Source: Prorocentrum cordatum
Taxonomy: Eukaryota; Sar; Dinophyceae; Prorocentrales; Prorocentraceae
Direction: 5' to 3'
Length of the DNA stretch: 64,000 nucleotides
NCBI GenBank assembly: GCA_963575745.1
Contig: CAUYUJ010002058.1
Location: 390,802 to 454,801 of the forward strand
Shown: in pieces, positions 38,801 to 50,900 of the stretch
How positions within the stretch are numbered: the first letter of the stretch is position 1
Layout: each line of letters opens with the position of its first letter
Program-made: the position numbers and the translations under genes
The notes under the pieces: model-generated
The model's database searches: none
What the model was told of the DNA's origin: nothing
The model's input: the letters and a program-made list of their open reading frames with translations, nothing else

Positions 38801-40742
38801 ATTTCCCGACTCGATGCTGTTTGATGTTGCCCTCGTCGCCCGCGTCGTCTTCGTCATCCTCGTGTTCCGCGCCGTCGCCACCTCCGCCCTCGTCATCTGC
38901 CATGCTCGTCCTTTGTTGATGCCGTCCCCGTCGTTGTCACCACCGCCGCTCTCGTCCTTGTCGGCCCTCACTGTCATCCTAGGGTCCACTTCGATATACA
39001 TCGATCCTATATATATATATATATTGGATGTCGATTTCAGCCAGCCCGATCAAATTCGATTCCGGTACCTTATCTCAGCTATCCCACCCGGCCCGATATT
39101 TATATGGCGTTGTTGCGCATCACGGCCCGGTCGATCCGATTTATTTCCGATTCCGTGCCGATGCGGCCCGTATCGATGCACGTTCCGATCCGATTCGATT
39201 TGTCGACTCGATGCCGGCCGCTCCTGCGTCCTCATCCGCCTGGCCAAAGCCAAGGGCGCCCACGAGGGCGTGAAGAAATTCGCAGTTCACAGTTCGGCTC
39301 CGCCTCACCTTGATCCTCCTCCTCCTTTTCGACGTTAGGCAAACATGAGGCGTGGCCTCTTGCGTCCTCCTCCTCCTCCTTCTCCTCCTCCTCCTCCTCT
39401 TCCTCTTTCTCCCCCGAGGGTGGCGCGAGGGCGCGAGGGCGCGAGCTTACTCACGCCTCGCGCTCTGCTCTAGGCCTCCTGGATGGGGTTTGAGCAGGTG
39501 GGGTCGGAGGATCGCGCCGCGTCGCCGATGCATCGCCGATGCGGCTCGATGCAGAGCCCGAGTCTCTCCACGCCGATGGTGCCGATGCATCGCCGACGTC
39601 GTCGATTCATCGCCGATGCATCGGCGATACGGCGCGATCCTTCGACTCCATCTACTCGGACCCCATCTGGGAGGCCTCTATTTGCGCCAAGCGCGAACTT
39701 AGGCGCCCTTGCAAAGCCCGAGCAAGACCGATCCTGGACCCTTCAGCCATCCTGGCCAGCCGTCCGCGCCGCGCCCAGCCGCGTCGGCGATCACAGGCGA
39801 GGTCGTCCTCGCCCTCGTCGGCGGCGCCACCGGCCCTCTTGCCCGTCTTTCGGCGGCGAGCCCGGCGGGGGTGTCGGAGGGGACGGGTCTCAGAAGGCTC
39901 CGAAGGCCTCGGGGGTTTTGAGAGGTTTGCGAAGCCTTCCCCGAATTCAAAGAAAATTGCTCCGAAGGCGCGAGGGCTTCTGAGAAGCTCCGCCGCCTTC
40001 TCAGAAGGTCTGCCCCGTCTCATGTCCCAAACCCCCGGGCGCTCTGCCGACTCGTAGCCCCGACCTGGGCGTGCAGCAAGGGCTGCGTCCCGCGTGCGCC
40101 GCTGCAGCGGTTTCTCTCCAGCAGGCCGCACGCAAGGCTGACGAGCGTCGTTCGGCGCTGGCGTGCCGGTACGAGGATGCGTGCCTGCCGAAGGGCAAGC
40201 GCGATGGCAGTCGCCGTGGGCGTTGCCCACCGCTGCTGGTGCCGCGGCCTTTCTTCGTGCAGGCCAGATCTGCTGGCTGCATCTCCCCCGCCCGTGCTGG
40301 CAAGGGTTTTTTTCGGCGTGCGCCCAGGGCTTGGGTAGGCCGTTCGTTGTGAGTCTCGCAGGCGTACGTGCGGGACAGATCGGTCCCACTCGGCCGCAGC
40401 AAGTCGTCAGCTCGTTGGCCATCTGCGGACATGGTGGCAGACCAAGGCCCTGATCATTATCATCAGTAGCAGCATCATCATCATAATCCTAATCCTAATC
40501 ATCAGAATCATCATCGGCATCAGCATCAGCATCACCATCATCAGCAACATCAGCAACATCAGCATCATCAGCACCACCCTCATCATCATCATCATCATCA
40601 TAATCATCATCAGCATCAGCATCATCATCATCATCATCATACTTAATATCACCAGCATCATCATCATGATCGTATTCATCATCATCAGCGCATCAGCATC
40701 ATGTTGTTCGTCTTCGCCTTCGTGTTCGTCATCATTATCACT

Positions 40743-40804
<62 letters not shown>

Positions 40805-42384
40805 TATCATCAGCATCAGCATCAGCATCAGCAGCAGCAGCATCATCATGATCATAACCATCACCATCACCATCACCATCACCATCACCATCACCATCAC
40901 CATCACCATCACCATCACTACTATCCTCATCATCATCGGCATCAGCATGATAAGAATCATCAGCATCATCATCAGCAGCAGCAGCATCATCGTCGTCACT
41001 ATCATCACCGCCGTGCGAAATCACACACACACACATACACACAGAGATTCGCACGTCCGTGCTGAGGACAGGTCTATCAGAAGCCTCGTCCGCGAGCGAA
41101 TCGCGAAGAGTCTCGAGCGGGAGCCCCTGCCTGTGGAGTCCCTACCTCCATGTTCGACTCCGAGCGGGCTATCCAATTGTTGTCAGGAGGGAAAGAAGCA
41201 CACAGACACAATTGATCGTCGACTCCCAGGAAAATATGGGAAAATATGGGAAGTGGGGGGGAAGACAAAAACCCAGAAAATATTGGAACATATGGGAAAT
41301 GCCCTTGCTTCGCACCCCCCCCCCAACAAAAATCACAGTTGAGGTGTCCACATTTTGTCCCCAGCCTGCAACCTACCGCCCACACCCCTCCACTTTGAAA
41401 TTTGGGGGAAGGGCGGTATGCATTATGGTCCGACGTGCTTTAATAACCCAAGGTCTTGTCGAGACACGTGTGGACAGTTTTAGTCCACCCACCGTACCTT
41501 CATGTTCGACTCCGAGCGGGCCATCCAATCATTTTGAATGTCGTCACGTGTGGGCTCCCCAGGCTTGAATGTGCAGGACGTCTCGAGCGGGATTTTCGTT
41601 CGTGAGTGAATCGCGAGGAGGTCTCGAGCGGGAGCCCCTCTCTGTGGGGTTCCCGCCTTTTGTGCTCAATCCAAGCGGGCCATCCGATCTTTGTAATTGT
41701 CGTCATTTGGGGGTTCCCCAGGCGGGCATTTGGAGGAAGTCTCGAGCGAGAGCCTCCTTTGCGTGCAAATCTCGACGCAGTCCAAGCGGGAGTCCATCCT
41801 TATGGTTAAATAGGGCGTGTCCTTCTACAGGAGGAATATTCAGACATAAGAAAAAGTTTGGGGGCGATTTTCGACTATTTTTGATCATGTTGGAATCTGT
41901 CCTGACTATTTTCAATTTTTCGTCCAAGATCGGCCTGTAGGGGGACATGCCCGACCGAACCTTGTGGGGTGCTCACGTTCTGTCTCTGACCTGATCTGCG
42001 CGGATCGCCCGACCCTTGTAACCGTCATCCATCTCGGGCTCCTGAGGCCTGAGCACGGAGGAGGTCTCGCGCGGCAGCCTCGTCTGTGAGCGAGGCGCGA
42101 GGAAGCCTCGAGCGTGGGGCCCGCACTGCACGGCGGGAAGCCGAGGCGGCCATCGGGAGACCTGCAGCTCGGCTCCGGAGGCCTGGCTGCCGACGAGGCC
42201 TCGAGCGGGAGCCCCGTCTGCGAGCGGGGCGCGAGGAAGTCTCGAGCGGGGGGGCCCTCTGTAGGGGGGCCCGCGTTGCACGGCAGCAGTCCGAGGCGGC
42301 CATCCTGAAGCCTGTCATCGTCGTCACCTCTGGGCTTAAGTCGGGCCTGTCCCTCTATAGGGGGGAAATTCAAAAAATAGTTTT

Positions 42385-42472
<88 letters not shown>

Positions 42473-44899
42473 GGACTATTTTTTTACTAGTCTTCCCTAT
42501 TTGGGGGGTAATTTTTTCCGTTCGCCCACAATCCCCCTGTAGGGGGACACGCCCGACTGAACTCTGGGCTCCTGAGGCTCGAATGCTGAGGAAGTCTCGA
42601 GCGGGGGCCTCTTCTGTGATTGGATCGCGAAGAAGGCTCGAGCGTGAGCCTCTGCAAGAGGGCCGGGGGAGGAGGTGGACGGGGGAGAAGAGGCAGGAGG
42701 ACGAGGAGGAGAGAGCAGGGTGCGACAGGAGGGCCTCCGCGAGGGCGAAAAGGAGACAGGCGAGGAGGAGACAGGAAGAGAGTTCCCGCAGTCAGAAGGA
42801 CGACGATGAGGCTTACTCCCCGATCAGTCTGGAAGATTCGCATGCAGGATCCTACCGTCGGAGAAATTTCAAAACGCGGTTTCCGGAAGTTTCGCAAGGC
42901 CGGTTTCGCATCCCGAGTCATTTTTTCCCGGAAAGGGCATGGGCCCAGGGTTCTCTTTTAGTTGGTCTTCCCCCCGGTTTTTACTTCAAGGGGGCCGGCG
43001 GAATTCTTGTGCGATAAATTACGAGGTCGAAGGGGGCCGGCTGATTTCAACTGTGAGGACGAAGGCCATTTTTCGCCACCCGTCACGCAGATCGTGCTCT
43101 TGGAATTTTACTGCCTTCACTCCAGGAGAGCCCAGGAGAGCCCAGGAGGGCCCAGGAGAGCTCAGGAGGGCCCAGGAGGACCCAGGAGGCTCCAAGAGGC
43201 ACCAGGGGGCCCAAGGAGGGCCCAGGAGAAGCTCCAGGAGGCTCCAGGAGAGCCCAGGAGGGCCCAAGAGGTCCAAGGAAGACCCAGGAGGGCCCAGGAG
43301 CCCTTACGAAAGATCGTGGCCCTGGGAGCGCTGACGCAGCGTAATTTACGATGGATCGTGGCCCTGGGAGCGCGGGCGCAGTGTAATTTACGAGGGATCG
43401 TAGCCCTGGGAGCGCGGACGCAGTGTAATTTTTTGTTGTGAAAAAGTGCGTTTCGCGCGTGCCCGCTCGAGGAAAGTGCGCCCCCCATCTCGGATCCTCG
43501 ATAAAAAAACGGGGTCCGCAGACCACCGTTTTCATTGGTAACAAAAGGATGCGGAGCGTTTTTCGTAGAATCCTCGACAAATAACAGAGTCTGGAGCCCC
43601 GACCGCGACGCGGAAAAGCCCCGCGCGGAAGAATTCTGAGGATGTCTCGCGCGTGCCGCGTTCCGCGCGCAGGAATTTCGAGGATGTCTCAACGAATTCG
43701 CTTGTTTTGTCAGGATTTCTTAGACTTTTGGCAGGATGTCTCAAGCGAAACGCTTGTTTGTTTTTTCATAATTTGTTGAGGATGTCTCGAGCGAAACGCT
43801 GGTTTTGCAAAGTTTGGTGATGTCTCGAGCGGGGGCTTCGTGGGGGGCCAGAATTCTGAGGATGTCTCAGGCGAAATGCTTGTTTCCGTGTCCCGCTCGC
43901 AGGAATTCCAAGGATGTCTCGCGCGTGCCGCGTCCCGCGCGCAGGAATTTCGAGGATGTCTCGACGAATTCGCTTGTTTTGCTAGGATTTCTTAGAATTT
44001 TGGCAGGATGTCTCAAGCGAAACGCTTGTTTTTTTCATAATTTGTTGACGATGTCTCGAGCGAAACGCTGGTTTTGCAAAATTTGGTGATGTCTCGAGCG
44101 GGGGCTTCGTGGGGGGCCAGAATTCAGAGGATGTCTCAGGCGAAATGCTTGTTTCCGTGTCCCGCTCGCAGGAATTCCAAGGATGTCTCGCGCGTGCCGC
44201 GTCCCGCGCGCAGGAATTTTGAAGATGTCCCGTAGCGCGTCCCCTTGGCACGTCCTACGGTGCGACCCCATGGCACGTCTCTTGGCACGTCGCCTGGCGC
44301 GTCCCTTGGGACGTTTCGCGGCGCGTCCTCCTGGCATGTCCCCCTGTCAATTAGCTCTGGGGCAGCTACTATGTGTTCAGGCAGCTCGAGCTTAAGATCC
44401 AGATCAGTTCGGTCAGGACTCGGATGCAAAGGAGGACTCGATCCACGACGCTATAGAGCACAACCGCGGCATGGCACATCGCAATTCAGCACGGTGCAGC
44501 ACAGCACAGCCCTCGGCACGGTACATCAAGATCGATACAATCAGCATTGCACTTGCCCGTCACCCAATCAGGTGTCTTTGAAAACGCTGCCATGCGTTAC
44601 ATTTCTATATTCCTTTCCGGGTTCGTGGGTCGATCATATTGACAGCCTCGGGGCTGACGAGGGCCCATGGAGCTTCTGGAGCCCGAGAATAGCGAAAACA
44701 ACCGTCGTGATGTTGTTCACGATGCGAACATGTCTGGGAGTACGCGCGGCACGAATAAAAATTGCATACGCACTCCGCGCGCCAGGGAGATGGGTCCAGC
44801 GGACATCCGAGAAATCCGCGCGGGGCTCCAGAAGCTCATGCTCGGCGTCGTTGTCGTCGCCGTCGTCGTCTCCATCGTCGTCGTCGCCGTCGTCGTCGC

Positions 44900-44948
<49 letters not shown>

Positions 44949-47900
44949 GCGGACACCGGCAGGTGGCACTCGGCTTCGAGGGCAGCACTGGCCGCCCGTC
45001 CGGCGAGGCGCTGCCCCCGTCAGCCCCCCGCGCGCGGCTGCGGAGGGGGGCGCCTCCCCCCCGCCACGGAGCGTTAAGTCGGGCCTGCATATAGTAGCTG
45101 GCACGCGACGACGCAAGGACCAATTTTCCAATTCCATACCAGCAATGCAGCAGCTGGTACGGGACGACGCAAGGACACACTTCCCAACCCCAGGCCCGCA
45201 TATAGTAGCTGGTACGCGACGACGCAATGATCACGGAGCGCCAAGGAATATTCAGAAATAGACAAAAAATAGCCTGGGGACGATGTTTCGATTATTTGGT
45301 TGCATATGTCTGGGCTATGTTCTGGCTGTTTCCAATTTGTCCCCAGATCCTCCTGTAGGAGGACACGCCCGACCTGAACGGAGCGCCGAGGGCGGCCCCG
45401 ATCAAGCTCGCTGCAGCTCGGCGGCGAGCCGCCAGGGCCCACGTCAATGCGATCCTTAACCCCATACCCACGATAATAATGTACCCCCCCCTATACACAT
45501 AAGAGTTGATTATCCACGGCCAATGAGGCTGTTTATTATGGGCTGTTTGGGGTTACGATTCAATCTCGTTTTGTCAGCCACGTCGATCCCAAGTCGAGTT
45601 CGGTGTCACGGCGATCCGATGCGACCCGATGCTTGCATGGCGCTGTTGTGCACCCTGGCGCGGCCGATTCGATTCGATTCCATTCTGGCGTCGTGTCGAT
45701 TTGAACCGGGTCGACGCACATTCCGATCCGATCATAGTTTCCGATTCAGTGTTGATTGATCATGCGAGCCTGGGGGGGCAGTGAGAGGGGGACAGGTTTT
45801 CTCAGACGGCGGTGTGGTTTCTCAGAGGCCCTCTGGCCTCCTGAACAGCCGTCTCTCTCTCTCTCTCTCTTTCTCGCTCCTCGGAGCAGGCTCAAAAAGC
45901 TGTTCAGAAGGCGCGAGAACCTCTGAGAGGCCCCGCCGCCCTCCGAGAAGGCCAGCCCCCTCTCAGTGGCCCCCTCGGCTCGCCGCCCACCCCGTGGAGG
46001 CACGTCCCCTCGGGCGCGTCGGCGACCTCTCTCGGGAGGGGGGGGGCAGAGGCCGGTGGGCGCCCCCGGAGGGTCGACGAAGCAAGGTGCCAGGACAAGA
46101 TCCGACGCGGAAGGGGGCGGAAGAAGGGGGGGCGGGCCTTTTCAAGCGGCGTTGTGCGAAAAGGCGTGGGTACGGTAGGTCTGCGTCGTGTCGACTCGCG
46201 GCGACCCCAGCGCGGGCGTTCAAGGTTGAACGCCGCCGGCGACCCAGAATCGGTCGATGTTGAAGGATCGCACGTCTCGGAAAGGGCCGATCGTTCAAGG
46301 TTGAACGATCCCCGAGGTGACAGAAACCATCGCTGGGGTCGACACGACGCGAACCTGCCGTAGAGGGAAACAATTTGTGAACACCCCCCCCTGCCCCCCA
46401 AACTCAAAGTTGGCACGCGCGGGGGAGACTGCGGTCGAGGTGCAACTCATCAGGCCCACCACCAACTTTGAACATTGGGGGGAGGGGGAGGCGTTCACAG
46501 ATGAATGTGGCATGAGTGTTCGCTATTTTTTTCCGAGGCCTGGTGGGCCCCGAGGTGTGAAAAGTCCAGATGTTCTTTCGGGCCTCGCCACGCCCTCCGG
46601 GGATGGGAGACTTCTAGAGGATGGGCCCGGGGAGTGGTTTTGGGGCCCTTTTGTGGCCTATGGGTGGCGCCTGCGCGCCGCAGGCTCGCACCCGAAGCGG
46701 GGGCCGCAGTTTGCAAGCTGCCCGCCCCCACCCTTTGTGAATGCTGGACACGTCTGCGACGAATGCGGTCTAGGTCGATTGGTAGGTCTGCCCTGCCAAA
46801 TCAAGGGTGCGCCCTCTTGTGCTCTGTGTTTCCCGGCCCATGCCTTCTACAATCCCATGGCAATGCGGCCCTCGCAAGGGTCTCGTGTCGTTTCGCGTGT
46901 CCTCTCCAATCAACCTCGACTGTATGCGCGGCGCTGCGGCGAGAGCCACATTATGGAAACCACGCCCTCCGTGCAGCCGCGAGAACATGCCAAGCAAGGC
47001 TCGTGGCCATGTTCGGCGAGGCAGTCTCAGGCGGAACGCCAGGCCCGCCCCAGATGCAGGGTCCAGCGCAGACAGAATGCGCTTGGCCACGCAGAGAAGA
47101 CTTGCGATCACAAATCTGACACCTGCGAGCGCCGCCTGTCTTGCCAGGCTCGTGGCCAGCTCTCTCCGCAATCGATCACGCCCCACGCAGAAGGAGGTGA
47201 GAGGAAGGGATCGGGGAAGCGTGCGCGACGAGGAGGAGCTGCTCTTGCTTGAGACGAAGTGGGGGAGGGAAGGGGGCGGCGGCGGACGCAGATCGCGAAC
47301 TGTCTGCGCGTCGCGAGGGGGGGAAGTTTGTGTTGCTGCGTGCAGCGCCAGCAACCGAGCCATGCGGGTCTCGGCGCTCCTGGAGGGAGAGGGACGGAGG
47401 GGGGAGGGGAGAGGAGGGGAGAGACCAGCTAGGTACGCTCGCGTCATATCTGACGTCATACCCAGTCCTCCCATCCCTTGCCATGGCGTAGATCTCTTTT
47501 CCAAATCGGCAGAGAACACAGACATGGAGCCAACGATGAGAGCGGAGCGCCATTGTGGACGAGCCCGAAGTGCAGAAATGAAGCTAAAAGTGAAGTGGTA
47601 TCGTTTGTCTGGAAGGACCCACGACATCCAGAAAGGAACACGCACAAGCAGATCCAAGCGTTAAATGAGAGCCAACGCTGCAGCGAGAACCCGATGTGGA
47701 AGATCCGCAACCAAGAAATCAGCGCTGCAGCGGGAGCATGCTTTGGAAGGGCCGAGAGCCGAATGATGGAGCCAACGCCGTAGCGGGAGCGCCATTCTGG
47801 AAGCACCGAAGACGTTCGGGTTGGCAAACCACATGATCGANNNNNNNNNNNNNNNNNNNNNNNNNNNNNNNNNNNNNNNNNNNNNNNNNNNNNNNNNNNN

Positions 47901-50900
47901 NNNNNNNNNNNNNNNNNNNNNNNNNNNNNNNNNNNNNNNNCGAGCGGGCGAACCTTCTGCTGGTGGACGAGAGGCTTCCTCGTCTGGGGGCTCAGGCGTA
48001 TCGGTCCCCGCATTCCCTGACCGAGGGCGAGCTGAAGGCCGTGGTCCAAGAGGGCGCCGCAGAAGCCGAAGAGATCACGCGGGCGGCTGGTCTGGAGCTG
48101 CAGCGGTCCAAGTGGGAGATGGAGCGCTTCGGCGAGGTCGAGGGGCTGGGCGAGTTCTTGGGCGGGAGCGTACTTCCACGCCGCCTCGCTCGCCGCCCCG
48201 CGGCCTCGGGCTGGGCTGCCATGGGCGACGAGGCTCCCGCGGGGCTCCCTCCGCGCGGGCCTGGACCGCCTGTCGACGGGCATGTGAGGGGGCTGGCCGA
48301 GCCGTCCGAGATTGGGGGGGGGGGGCTCCGTCGTGGCGCTCGAGGCGCGGGACGTGCGGACGGTCAAGTACGATGTTCTGGTGGACCGCGACGGATATCA
48401 TCGGATGACCAGAACTCGGTCGGACCTCGTCCTGCAGTTTGTGGGCGACGGGCGCGGCACGGTGGACGCAGAGCTGCCGGTGGCTGGCCTGAGCCAGCGG
48501 GGGGCGGGCCGCGCGATGACCATCCTGGGGGAGGGCGCTGCTGAGCCTGAGGCGCCAGCCTCCTCCGTCGGCGGCGCCGAGGCTCGGAAGCTCTGGCTGG
48601 ACTACGCCGAGCAAGGTGACGGGCACAGAGGCTTCCGCAGGTGCTGCCACGAGTTTCACGGCGTGGCCGACCCTGATTTCCCGCTGCAAGGGTTCGCGAC
48701 CGTGCTCACGGCGATGCGCCACATGGAGCGGCACGGGGGAAGCCCGCGCTTGTGGGTTTCCACCTGGGCAGGAGAGAGGCGCATCGAGGGCTCCGACCAC
48801 GTGACGCACGAGACGCGGGGTCTCGTGGACATCCCCTTCCGACGGGCCGCCCCCCACCAGATCAGCCTGCCAGCGTTGGAGGGGATGGAGGTGGCCTTCC
48901 GTCGGACTCAGACGATCATCGGCGATTACCAGGTGACGGACAAGGCGCCGGTCTGGCAGACCGCGCGCTACTTCTGGGGAGCCGCGGCAGCGGTCGACGC
49001 CCTCCCGCCTGAGATGCGCCAGCGCGCGATCGGGGGGGCGGAGGAGAACGCGGACATCGTTGCAGTCGCTCAGAGGGCTCGCATGCTTGAACCGAGTCCC
49101 GACGAGGAGGAGGCTCCGGAGGGGAGCGCAACAGGAAGATCCCGGGGGAGGGGCGGCCGAGGCCGCGGCGGTGGCGCTGAGGGCCGCGGCCGCGGCGGTG
49201 GCGCCCCCCCCCCGGGGCCCAATGGCCGCCCGTGAGCACGGCGGGAGGAATGGGCCCCCTCCCGCCGAGACGTTTCGGCCCACGTCGGCTGCCCTGCCGC
49301 CGGGGCGGGGCTCGCGCCTGCTCTTCCCGACCCCCTTGGTGGCGGAGGGCGTCGTCAGCCGACATCACCGTGAGCGACGGGGACCTCGTGGGCGGCGGCG
49401 TATCTTCGCGGTCGTGAACCGCGCGATCCGCGCGCTTAACTGGCTCGAGGGACTCGAGAGCAGCACTTCGCTGCAGCGGTGTGAGTTCACTGGCATGCAT
49501 GAGGAGGTCGTGGCGCGCATCGAAGGCCTGGTTAGATCCCAGGAGCCGACAGCTGACGCACCCTCTCCGAGATCGTCGTTTTTGGAGATGATCCGTGGCG
49601 TTTCGCTATACGAGGAATGCCAATCGAACATTGCCCCCTTCCAGTTGCGTCTCGTGTCACTGCCGACCGACGTCTCGACGGCGCCGTCCGTGCACGACCT
49701 GGTCGACCAACAGGGGCGCCTCTTTCTGGAGGGTTGTGGAGAGCGTATGCTACGAGACATCAACGAGTCTGTGGACTTGCGGCGGCGGGAGCCCGTTCGG
49801 CCGTGCTCTGATCCTCGCCTTGGTCGATCGCGTCGTCAGTACCTTCGGTTCATCCGACGCCTCCATCGCATGGGGATGCCCCGGTACACCACGCGACCCA
49901 TCGACTTCATCGGGTCTTTCTTTGTCTGGAAGAAGGGTAAGACCAAGCAGAGGCTAATCTTGGACGGTCGGGCAGCCAACCAGCGCTTCGCCCAGCCACC
50001 TCACGTCGACTTGTTGACCGCGGAGGGGCTGGCCTCCATCGAGGTCTTCGTGGACGAGGGCCCCGAGCTGACCAGCGACCTCGGCCGCGGTGCTCTTCGC
50101 GCACTTCGCATTGCCCTCGGCGTCGCCGATGTAGAGAACTGTTTCCACCGCATGATCATGCCTCCGTGGATGAGTCGCATGGTCTGCTACGAGCCCGTGC
50201 TCGCCGCGGAGGTTGATCCCGCTGGGCTGCCCCTGGTCGAGGGCGACGCGGCCTCAGGGAGCACCCTAGTGTGGCCCGCCGCACGCCCTTTGCCGATGGG
50301 CTGTGCTTGGAGCCTCTACTTCTGCCAGAACGCCAACACCAGACTCTCGGGCAGCGTGCCGCTCCTTCACCACGCCCGCCTGCTGTCGGATCGCGGGGAG
50401 TCCGCCTTGTTCGAGACAGGCGCCCCCGTTACGGACCTCTGGCGGTGCGTCTACGTGGGCAACCTCGGGGTCTTGGGCAGGGGCGCCGACACGGTGGGCG
50501 CCGCGCTCTCGGAGCAGGTTCAGGTCTTTGGCGAGGACGGGTTGGACATCCACGAAGTCGAACTCTTCACCGAGAAGGGCTCCGCGCTGGGGGTTGACCT
50601 CGATGGCTCGCGGCTTGCTACCCTTCTCACGTCGAAGCGCCGGTGCAGGATCGAGAGGGGGCTGCTCTACCTCCTCCAACGTGGCCGAGCCAGCGGGCAG
50701 ATGGTGGAGAGCATCCTCGGACATTGTACCTATGCCGCCCTGATCAAGAGAGAGACCATGGCTGTTTTCGCGGCTTCGTACGCTTTCGTGCACGCCACTT
50801 ACACGAAGGACATCCAGCTTTGGGACTCGGTCAAGGCGGAGTTCGGTGCTTGCTTGGGACTGTTGGTGTTTATGCGGAGCGATTGGTGGCTGCCGCGGAA

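Noticed and set aside
40030-40450. Two Cys/Trp-containing open frames
   Set aside because: Could be decayed retroelement coding, but no nameable motif.
40407-41342. Met/Asp- and Ile/Ser-rich frames
   Set aside because: Translations of an ATC microsatellite.
46770-47664. Long frames on both strands (up to 295 codons)
   Set aside because: They overlap antisense and carry no motif, and the region is intronic.
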